Part shown: piece after piece, positions 55,221 to 64,000 of the stretch
How positions within the stretch are numbered: the first letter of the stretch is position 1
How the letters are laid out: each line of letters begins with the position of its first letter
Notes under the pieces: generated by a model
Told to the model about the DNA's origin: nothing
Databases searched by the model: none
Seen by the model: the letters and a program-made list of their open reading frames with translations, nothing else
Program-made: the position numbers and the translations under genes
Assembly: GCF_963924675.1 (NCBI RefSeq)
Contig: NC_089224.1
Span: 70,727,464 to 70,791,463 of the forward strand
Length of the DNA stretch: 64,000 nt
Direction: 5' to 3'
DNA from: Phocoena phocoena
Taxonomy: Eukaryota; Chordata; Mammalia; Artiodactyla; Phocoenidae

Positions 55221-55544
55221 CAAAGACTGAGGACCATCCTAGAGCAAACATACCATATGTTCCAACACACCCATTCATTGTTTATAGGGTGCAAGTGATT
55301 AAAATGAGTATCAAGGGAAGGCTTGAAGGGGAAAGTATAATAATTTTAAAAACCTCAAGGGTTATGACTCACCTCTAACTGTGGTAATAGACTTAGATCT
55401 GTCACAATAAGCCTTTAACATTTGCAGATCCCTTTAGAGTTTCTCAGATGATTTCATAACATCTTATTTGATCTTAAGAACAATGTTAGGTTTGTAGGCT
55501 GGCATCAGGAGGATTGGGACTGAAAGACAGAGCTAATAATAGTG

Positions 55545-55950
55545 AACACCCACCAGATGCCAGGCATTTGACTAGATACTTCATAAACTTTTAAACCAAA
55601 TGCCATGAGGTCAATATTAGTAATTTCAATTTTGAAGGAGGCTTAGCTTCCTTGGGCTCAGAGAAGTTAAATGACATGCCCACAGGGCTTCCCTGGTGGC
55701 GCAGTGGTTGGGAGTCTGCCTGCTGATGCAGGGGACGCAGGTTCGTGCCCCAGTCCGGGAAGATCCCACATGTCGCGGAGCGGTTGGGCCCGTGAGCCAT
55801 GGCCGCTGAGCCTGCGCGTCCGGAGCCTGTGCTCCGCCACGGGAGAGGCCACAACAGTGAGAGGCCCGCGTACCGCAAAAAAAAAAAAAAAAAAAAATTA
55901 CATGCCCATAGCCGAGCATTGGAGCCAGAAGGGGAACCCAGATTTTCCTT
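55545..55950 (-). repeat. MIR relic, reverse, split by a SINE
   Basis: acccaccagatgccaggc, cataaacttttaaacc, ggctcagagaagttaaatg before the SINE and gggaacccagattttcc after it. Confidence 0.72.
55684..55899 (+). mobile_element. CHR-type SINE, short class, inside MIR
   Basis: Head gggcttccctggtggcgc, poly-A about 21. Target-site duplication acatgccca at 55674-55682 and 55900-55908. Confidence 0.94.
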
Positions 55951-56119
55951 CTCACAGTCCTACATGCTTTCCACTTGGCTGCTTCCCTTTCCAGCATAAC
56001 AACCGCTGCTGCTCTTTCTTTACATGCTACAACTTTGACTTAACCTTCATCTTATGGTAGCATGGGACTCCCCAAAAGACAGAGGACTCAATAATTGCAG
56101 GCTGGTGCAGGGGTGGTGG

Positions 56120-56235
56120 TGGTGGGATGAATTGGGAGATTGGGATTAACATATATACACTAATATGTATAAAATGGATAACTAATAAGAACCTGCTGTA
56201 TAAAAAAATAAATTAAATTCAAAAATTCAAATAAC
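56120..56235 (+). mobile_element. L1 3' tip
   Basis: gattgggattaacatatatac, aaatggataactaataag, aacctgctgtataaaaaaat. Confidence 0.85.
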
Positions 56236-56239
56236 AACT

Positions 56240-57080
56240 GCAGGCCCAGACTTATAGTACTCTAAGAATGGTGTTTTTTGGGTTTTGTTCTGCCTTGTTA
56301 TTTTGGTGACCACTTCATTACAAGCCTATTGGAATGAAAAAAGAAAGGCAGAGAAAAAATATATTGAACAAGAAAAGATACCTAGTTTGCAGTTTATACT
56401 GAAAAAATCCAATTCTCTAGGAATGTCTACCTTTGTTTGATTTTTATTAAAAATCTGTCTCCAAAGCAGACAACTTGAGTGGCCACAAATAACATCTTGG
56501 CATCTCATTTTCCCCTGTTGTCAAGTTGGGTAATATTTCTTAAGGTTGGCCTAACTTTCATGGGTGTGGAAGGATAGATGGCATGAAAGATAAGATGTAC
56601 TTTGTGTTCCTACACGTGTTTGAGTGAAATAAATGATTTTCAAGAGGTAAACATCATCTCTATTACTAACGGCCTCAAACTTCTAACTGTTCTTCTAACT
56701 TATAAATATGCAATTACACCTCCATGTTGTTTGTGGCTTAGTAAAAGCAATGTGCAATAGTATTACCTGAGATAATCCAAAATAGATGTCAAGTCTCCCG
56801 CCAAATAAATCTGCTATTTTTAGCAGCTGTAGGCTAGCTAGGCAATATGGCCTCCATCCAATATTGTCAGGGTAGTCATAGCACCTTTTCTGAGCTCTGT
56901 ACAACCTTTGCTTCAGTAAGGACCACATCAAAACAGAGGTCTGGAGGTTCTCTCCTCTTACATACCCTATATATCCTGGCTTACAGGATACTCAGCCAGT
57001 CATATCTTCAATGAAGTCTTATCCCTTAACCCCCTCATTCCAGTCCTACCAGTCGGGTACTCAAGCATTCCTGTTATTAT
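56240..57080. other. Intergenic stretch without recognised features
   Basis: No gene or repeat identified on either strand. Confidence 0.55.
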
Positions 57081-57084
57081 GGTA

Positions 57085-57305
57085 GAGTATAGTATAGTTA
57101 AGAGCATGAAATTGGAAATCAAATTTGGATTTGGCTCTGCCACTACTTGTACAGCCTTGAGTCAGTTATTTTACCTCTTTGTGTCTCAGTTTCTTCATCT
57201 GAAAAATAATACTATCTTCTAGTAGGATTTAATGCGTATTAAATGAGATAATATATGTAGGGAGTTTAGAATGATGCCAGGTATATGGTAAGCACTCTAC
57301 AGGTG
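57085..57305 (+). repeat. MIR relic, well preserved
   Basis: gttaagagcatgaaattgg, ggctctgccactacttg, gtctcagtttcttcatctg, ccaggtatatggtaagc. Confidence 0.85.
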
Positions 57306-57999
57306 AGACCTATTTTTATTATTGCATGTATTTTTCACAAAGCTAAGTTACCTCCTAAAAATTTGAAAACTCAGGAAACTGATTGTTTAACCAGTGGGTC
57401 AAATAAACATTTATATGCTGCCTACTCTAATTAGTATTATTGGGCTAGATAGAGAAGACATGAAGATCAGCATAGACCTAAACAAAGTAGCTTTAAGTGT
57501 TGATGTCATGAATCCCTGATGCCTTTCTGCCTTATTCTACCACATCCCCCATTTTTAAAACAGCGAAAGGGACAAAAAGTGATTACCAGGGGAAGTAAGT
57601 TCCAACAGAGTCTCCTGCTGGGTCTTTTACAGGGTTGGGGGAGAAAGAGGTGGGGTGCAGGGAGAGAGAGGGAGAAGGTGCATAGCAACTCACTCACAAA
57701 GATAAGTTCAAGAAGTGTGTTGAACATGGAGTCTTGAGTTGAGTTGCTACAGATTCCAGGTCTCCTCTGTCAGCCTCCTGTTTTGTTGACATCTGTGATA
57801 TTATAATAAAGTGAGCACGGAATGGTCCAAAGTTAGAAGGCTACTCTGATTGGTTCTTGGATTTTTAACTATGAAGGCCTTTCATAGTGTATAAATGGGG
57901 TGGCCAAGAGCTGCAGAGGTGTAGTTGCAAGCTAAGCACAATGACAACAGCAAGCCGAGTCCCAGAGTTTCAGGACTAGCCTCATAATACAGAGTAGCA

Positions 58000-58160
58000 C
58001 GGTGATTCACTGTTTGGGGTCAAAAAGTCTTGGGTTCCAAACCTGGTTCCAACAAATGTTAGCAGTGTGACTCCGGGTAGTTACTTTATCTTTCAAAGCC
58101 TCAGATTTATACAGTTGTTATGAGAATTAAATAAAGTAATGCATGTAAGGTACTGTCAAA
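58000..58160 (+). repeat. MIR relic
   Basis: acctggttccaacaaatg, agcagtgtgactccggg, gttatgagaattaaataaag. Confidence 0.72.
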
Positions 58161-58447
58161 ACATACTTCCCAAAAAGTTAAAAACGTGACTCTCATACAA
58201 ATATCAAGTGAGCATGCGTCAAAGATTCATTTCACATGTTAATGAGAGAACTGCCAAGATGGTTTAAAGAAAACTGGAGAGAGCAAAGTATCTACGGTGG
58301 CTAAAGAAAAAGGCTTGAAAAAGCTGGCTAATTTAGATACAAAACTGGTTAATGTACAGGGCAATAAAACTGTAACTTTTGGGGTTGTCTTCTTTACCAG
58401 ATAAATAATTTGCATCTCTAGTGAACAAATTTCATTTTCATCACAAT

Positions 58448-58684
58448 CAGCAGTTGTTCTCAAGTGGGGGTGATTTCTCTTTCCAGGGGACATTTGGCAA
58501 TGGCTGAAGACATTTTTGGTTGTTATAGCTGGGGGGTGAGGGTGTGTGTGAGTGCTACTGGCATCTAGCGGGTAGAGAACAGGCATGGTCCTAAACATCC
58601 TTCAACGTACAGGACAGCCCTCCCCCCCCGCAAAAAATAATTTTCCAGCCCCCAATCCCAATAGTGCTGAGGTTGAGAAACCCT
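58448..58684 (+). mobile_element. MER20 DNA transposon relic
   Basis: Close to full length: gcagttgttctcaagtggg, ggggacatttggcaatgg, gctactggcatctagcggg, catccttcaacgtacagg, tgctgaggttgagaaaccctg. A (gt)-rich insertion interrupts the middle. Confidence 0.9.
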
Positions 58685-59344
58685 GTGTATCAAGTTCTAC
58701 AAGTTAACATCTACTCTTATGAAATTTAAAATATCCTAATCAAGAGAAAATAGCGAGTCAAACAAAGATACACACTCCCAGAGAACTGGCTAAGGTGGGT
58801 TGGCTAGAAAATGCTTAGATAACTCTGAAAGGACATGCAGTAGCCCTTTTGCCTATTTCCCAGTTTTGGAAAGTTTTCTTGACAATACTTGACACCATAC
58901 CTGAAACATGGTAGGTGTTCAGTAAAGGTTAGTTATTTCTATAAATTTATAGGCCACTAGATAGAAGTCCAAATGCCCATACAGTAAAATAAATACCATA
59001 CTTTTACAGAAGCATCATCATTGTTGGAAATCTTTTCCCTGTTGGATTTTTTCATCATGGTCACTTTGAAGTTTTAAGAAAGTCCTCCAATATAACCTCC
59101 AGACTTACAGATGATAGATCTATTAAAAAAGACAAGTCATGTTTAAAAAATTTCCTGAAAGCCTCATTCAAAAAACTAAGCCCCTCCTCCTGCATGAAAA
59201 ACTTATTGTCAAATTGAGAATATCCAAGATATCCTTAGGAAATCCATTTAAAGTCTGCTATAGAAAGGATAGTAAGGTAAAGATCATAGAATTGCAAATC
59301 GTGGCCCTTTTTATTGGCCAAAACGTGTATGTGTGTTTTTTGGG

Positions 59345-59545
59345 TTTTTTTTGACATTTTAAAAATTGAAGCATAATTGACATACAATAGTATATTAGAC
59401 TCAGGTGTACAACATAGTGATTCAATATTTATATACATTACAAAATGGCAACCACAATAAACCTAGTTACCGTCTGTCACCATACAAATTTATTACAATA
59501 TTATTGACTGTATTCCTTATGCCATACATTACAAAGGTAAAAAAA
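59345..59545 (-). mobile_element. L1 3' end
   Basis: aattgaagcataattgacat, tcaggtgtacaacatagtg, ctgtcaccatacaaattt, attattgactgtattcc. Confidence 0.8.
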
Positions 59546-60183
59546 GAAAAAAAAAGCAGCCACGCAATTGCCCAAGTTTGTCTTGTATAAATCAGTTGAA
59601 AAGTATATCCAGTGGTTGTATCTATCAGTCTGAGTCCAAAGGAAGAGGTTTTATCCCCCACCCCCACCCCTTCCCCCCTTATTAATGACAGCCAGATCTT
59701 GTTGGAGAAGGCACTGCCATGGCTCACTGAGTGTCAAGGAAGCAGCTGTGGTGAAATGCTGGCAAAACTTGCTGGAAATATATCCCCTGGAATTTTGGGG
59801 AAATCCACCCTCTAGGGTGCCACGGAAAAGCTGTTCCCCAGCAGATGTCTCACCAGAGACACTCTGCTGCATTGCCAACCCACAGGAACCTAAAAGCAAA
59901 ATCCATTTCCTGCAACGGCTCTCCAGTGCCCTCTATTGACAATGCTTAACATTGTTCCACTCCGCAAAGGAAAACTATTTAGAAGGCCCAGATTCATTTT
60001 CACAGAAAAATCAAAAAGGCAGGATTTGGAGCTAAGAGTGAATAAAATCAATAACTGATGCAAGACTTATTCTGTAATATTTTTAGGATCTGACAACACT
60101 GATAATTTCAGTCTGGTAGTGTCTGAATAACAGCCAGTTTGGGCCCTCCTGGGCCTGCAAGGTGCTTATTTGCCCACTATAGA

Positions 60184-60370
60184 GCAGTAATTCCTCCTGG
60201 GCCCTGAGTAGGCAATATGGACATCACCTGGGACCTTGTTAGAAATGCAGATTCTAGCACCCTACCCCAAATTAACTGAACCAGAAACTCTGGGATTGGG
60301 GACCAGCAATCTCTGTTTTAATAAGCCCTGCAAAGGATTCTGGTGCATGCTAAGGTTTGAGAACCACTGT
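60184..60370 (-). mobile_element. MER5A DNA transposon relic
   Basis: gcagtaattcctcctggg, catcacctgggaccttg, gaaatgcagattctagc, aaccagaaactctggg, gtttgagaaccactg. MER5A is nearly palindromic at its ends, so orientation is tentative. Confidence 0.85.
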
Positions 60371-60457
60371 TATAACAGTAAGTTCTAGGAACTTGCTGTG
60401 CAGGCACAAAGAGGAGAGTCAATAAGGATTTATCTGTATGAGTTTTAGTCTCAATTT

Positions 60458-60724
60458 ATTTATTTGGCTGCTTTGGGTCTTCGTTGCTGTGCGGGCTTTC
60501 TCTAGTTGCAGCGAGGGGGGGCTACTTGTTGCGGTGCACGGGCTTCTCATTGCACTGGCTTCTCTTTGCTGTGGAGCATAGGCTCTAGGCACGCGGGCTT
60601 CAGTAGTTGTGGCACATGAGCTTAGTTGCTCTGCGGCATGTGGGATCTTCCTGGACCACGGCTTGAACCCGTGTCCCCTGCACTGGCAGGCAGATTCTTA
60701 ACCACTGCGCCACCTGGGACATCC
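60458..60724 (-). mobile_element. CHR-type SINE, long class, partly deleted
   Basis: Reverse long SINE (ggctgctttgggtcttcg ... actgcgccacctgggac). Target-site duplication ttagtctcaattt at 60445-60457 and 60725-60737. Confidence 0.95.
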
Positions 60725-60739
60725 TTAGTCTCAATTTTT

Positions 60740-62270
60740 AATCTTGAAGAAGACAACCTAACTTCTCTGGGATCTGGAAGCTAGCACGGAAAATAATATT
60801 TTAATCTCTACTTTTACATTGATGATGTGTTTCTGGACTCGTGGGCATGAATGCATCAGCTATGTTCACTTTGGTAAGAAATTCTGTTTTTGATGTTCTC
60901 TTATCTGCAGGTCATGCTACCTTGATGCAGGCCCCAAAGCTGCTATTGCAATTTTCATCTGTTTCTGTGAGTACACAGAAGTGGAGAGTAATGCCCATTC
61001 TACATTTTCCATACCCTTGCTTTTCCCTAGGTCTCCACCATGACTGCAGTTACTGGAAGAAGAGCTAGAGCCACAAACCTAAGGTCAGCATAGCAGACAG
61101 TGGCATGGAGCTCACATTAGCTCACCACTGCTCCTTGTCCCTCAGATAACCTCATGAGTTGGCTTGCCTCCTTGACAAAGCTCCAACAGCCCAGAACAGA
61201 AAGCTTCATTTTCCCGACATAGGCTTTGCCTTTCCAATTTGCTCCCTTTGAAGGAAAGATGGTGAGATGTATGCTAGCAAGATATTTTTCTGCCGTTTTT
61301 CCCTTTAAAATGAAAAATATGTGTGTGCGTGTTCATGTGGTGTAGGGATTATGTCCTGTCCCTGGTCCTGCCAATAACTAGCTGCATGGGGTTGGGCAGG
61401 TCACCAACTCTGGCTCTAATTTCTACACATAAATATAGAACATTAGACAAGCTGATACTGCTCCAACATTTTATGATTCTATGCACTACCACAGGCGTAT
61501 CCTTAAAAGGTAACTTGGTGGGCTTGAATCTCACCCTTTACTGTAACAGTCTGTGCATGAGGCCCTCTTCTAAATTTCCTCCTCTGGGTTTAACATTAAG
61601 CACAATGAAACCTTCCTACAGCAAATTCATCCTAAAGGGATTGAGGTTATTGATACATAGAAGGTGAAGTCCTATCTAGACGTTTACACTAAAAAAAAAA
61701 AATCCTCTTGTTTTGATAACACAAATTACATCTATCTAAGCTTGCTAAAATCAGAGCCAGGGAGGATAAGCAGAGAAAAGTTTGTGCTAATACTTGGTGT
61801 TGCTTACCTATTTTCTCCTCCTTCCTTAGTAAAAGCTTTTTCTTTCCCGTGGCAACATCCCCAGACAATGAAACACAATGAGCTCAAACCTCTCAGAATG
61901 CCTCTTCCCAGCCTCTCTTTCAGTGAGAAGTGGCCATGGAGGCAGTTCTGGCTGTTGGGGTCACTGCTGGGTGACTCCGGGAGGCCTGCGGCTGGCTGTG
62001 CGTCCTCTACCCAGCTTCCTGCCTTTATAATTGACACTGTGCAGGGAGCTTCTGCTGCCTTCCTGTGACCTCCTGGGGTAGCTCAGAAGGCAAGGATGAA
62101 AGACCCTGGCTTTTCCATAACACTTTCAAGTTGCTAAATTTCAGAAAAACAGGTCTTCAATATGTAATATTTGGGACTTACCCTAAAAAGTTATTTATAG
62201 TTTATCTGAAATTCAAATTTAACTGTATGCCCTCTAATTTTCTTTTTTGTTTTTTCCCCCTAAATCTGAC
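60740..62270. other. Intergenic stretch without recognised features
   Basis: Several reading frames of 75-134 codons occur, but none starts in good context, resembles a known protein or shows splice structure I can support. A weak MIR-like phrase lies near 61370-61420. Confidence 0.5.
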
Positions 62271-62272
62271 AA

Positions 62273-62311
62273 CGATAACCCTAACCCTAACCCTAACTCT
62301 AACTCTAACCC
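62273..62311. repeat. Short interstitial telomere-like repeat
   Basis: Six-base CCCTAA units: three exact, then two ctctaa variants, then ctaaccc. About six units, in the C-strand orientation. Confidence 0.92.
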
Positions 62312-62399
62312 ATAATTCTTGGTTATGTAAAAATAATAAACCCCAATAAGCTACTATTAGTCAAGTAACACGTTGCTTGCATGTGAACTCATTCCTGAC

Positions 62400-62900
62400 A
62401 TAGTAGTAATTTATAACAAGTACCCAACATTTATTGTGTTCATTATGTGCCAGACACTGTGCTAGTTAGCAGGGGTGTGTTTGTAATTAAGTCACAGAGG
62501 TAGGTCCTGCCTTCAAGCAGCTTGCAGTCTAGCTGGAGAGACAGCCACTAAATGAGTGATTCTGTAAGCAGCAGTGTAACTACAATTGTGATTAACGCTT
62601 TGAAGGAAAAGTAGAACTTTGAGAGCACCTATGAGGGCGGGGCAAGGAGAAGGGAATCCTCTGAGAAGCAGCATCTTCTGAACGAGGAGTTGTTAGCAGA
62701 CTAATTGGAGGGAAGGGTTGCAGAAGTTTGCTCTAAGTATCGGGAGCAGCACATGAGCCCGCTGTGAAGCAGGAAGGGTCCGGGTAAGTTTGAGGAGAGG
62801 AGGTCCCAATGGCTGAACAGCAGTGGGTTGAGTGACTGGAAATGAGGGTAGAGAGGCACTCATAAGCTAGATCAGGGAATGTCTTGGGGGCCATATGAAG
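62400..62900 (+). repeat. Ancient interspersed repeat, family uncertain
   Basis: acatttattgtgttcatt, gccagacactgtgctag, ccttcaagcagcttgcag, cagtgggttgagtgactgg, tgtcttgggggccatatg are phrases found repeatedly in mammalian genomes. Confidence 0.45.
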
Positions 62901-62904
62901 GATT

Positions 62905-64000
62905 GTGAACTTTATCCTTACTCTCCACTAAACCCACACTAAGCACTGTTGATATCCCCTTCTTATAAAGAGGAAGTATAGACTTTAAATGGTTTGATCA
63001 AAGACATATAGCTATTAAAAGGATGAACTTAATTTGAGCTCAGATTTTTTTTTTTTCAGTGTGTGTGACCAAAAAACCCCCTAGTCATTGGTGAGTGTAA
63101 GCTAGTTACAAATTTCTAAGTTCTGAGTGCTGATCAGATGAGTCTGTAGAGAATGTTTAAAGTTAATGTAAGAATATATTTTATATTTGTAAGGACTGAG
63201 AGGGTGTGAGCAATCTATCTATTATTAATAAATAACAAGTTGATCACTAATTTAACTTCCAGCATTGAATGAGGCCTCAAAAAAATGATACGATTATACA
63301 GATCTCCCGTTGTGTTTTTCAATGAAAGCTCCCCTGTATTACATATCACTGAAGTAACTGTAACTTATTTCTGCTATTTTAGACCAATGGTTTGACAAAA
63401 ACAAAATAAAACATGCACATAAAAACCTTATTTGTAACAAAGTCTCAACATATGTGACACAAATGATTCAGTGGTTTCAGACACATATAAAAAACAGTAA
63501 CAGCGGCAACAAGGACAAAACACAAAAAAGATACTGTTGGCAAATTGTGGATTTATTCAATATGATTACCAATATGACTACTCCTGGTAATCCCTTTATT
63601 TGCAGGAGGTGGGCATTGGTATGGGATGGTAACCAATATTTAAAAAAAATTAAAAATAGAGAAATATCAAGAGTACATTGTATGTGAGGTAAATATTTTA
63701 TAATTCTTGATATGATACATGCAACACATATAGATACATACACACAAACACACACATCAATAGATTACATATATACTGGATTGTGATCTATATCTTATTC
63801 CTTACTCCGGGTCCCATTCAGAAGAGTTTGACAATCACTGGTCTAGAGAAACTGACTCACTCTTTGTGAGCTATGCTGTGTCTTGTACTTCCTGGAGTGA
63901 GAACAAAGTTAAAGTAAATTCCTGTCCATTGTCATGGATAACTACTTACTTTTCCATGTGTTAAGGAAATCATGTGTGATAGAACAAACAGAGAAACAAA
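62905..64000. other. Intergenic stretch to the window edge
   Basis: A possible reverse MIR near 62930-63030 and a (ca)-rich patch near 63730-63755; otherwise nothing recognised. Confidence 0.5.

Noticed and set aside
4369..60724. Many tRNA-like sequences with A and B boxes
   Set aside because: These are the heads of SINEs; none has a complete, separate tRNA cloverleaf, so no tRNA gene is called.
61664..62068. 134-codon open reading frame on the + strand
   Set aside because: No recognisable domain, runs through AT-rich and simple sequence, and no splice or promoter evidence.
62273..62311. Telomere at a chromosome end
   Set aside because: Only about six partly degenerate units with ordinary sequence on both sides; an interstitial tract.
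39560..64000. NMRK1 exons expected by synteny on this side of CARNMT1
   Set aside because: No coding match was recognised; in human the gap between these genes is larger than the distance left in this window, as I recall it.

Overview
The window is nuclear DNA from a mammal, most likely a cetacean. About twenty tRNA-derived SINEs of the cetartiodactyl CHR type (a head beginning gggcttccctggtgg, tRNA A/B-box-like internal sequence, an A-rich tail and target-site duplications) are scattered over both strands. Many are the short ~200 bp class that I associate with whales, dolphins and hippos. No ruminant BovB/ART2A element was recognised, so a hippo is the main alternative. Other content is typical mammalian: L1 and L2 fragments, MIR, MER20, MER5A and other hAT-like relics, and MaLR LTR remnants.

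The one protein-coding gene is CARNMT1 (formerly C9orf41, carnosine N-methyltransferase 1) on the minus strand. Eight coding exons were assembled by hand between the start codon at 39161 and the stop at 1678. All seven introns are GT-AG, phases agree at every junction, and the CDS is 1263 nt (420 aa). Exon 1 lies in a CpG island (about 38640-39560) that also holds the presumed promoter. Exons 2-3 (31.2-30.0 kb), 4-5 (17.0-15.8 kb), 6 (13.7 kb) and 7-8 (2.6-1.7 kb) follow toward the left edge. The 3' UTR runs left from 1677 and may continue past position 1.

To the right of the CpG island (39.6-64 kb) I see no functional protein gene. The region contains an RPL22L1 processed pseudogene with a frameshift (about 40.2-40.65 kb), many SINEs, L1/L2/MIR/MER relics, a possible LTR near 48.5-49.1 kb, a perfect 204-bp tandem duplication near 42 kb and a short interstitial telomere-like repeat near 62.28 kb. 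In human the next gene on this side is NMRK1; no exon of it was recognised here.

No novel multi-gene system is present. The points most worth a second look are the expanded Gly/Ser repeat in CARNMT1 exon 1, tandem duplications in its 3' UTR, the 204-bp perfect duplication, a serial SINE insertion with three copies of one target site, and inverted SINE pairs in introns that could form double-stranded RNA. Repeat family names were assigned from memory of consensus sequences, without a database search, and boundaries are approximate unless a target-site duplication is quoted.
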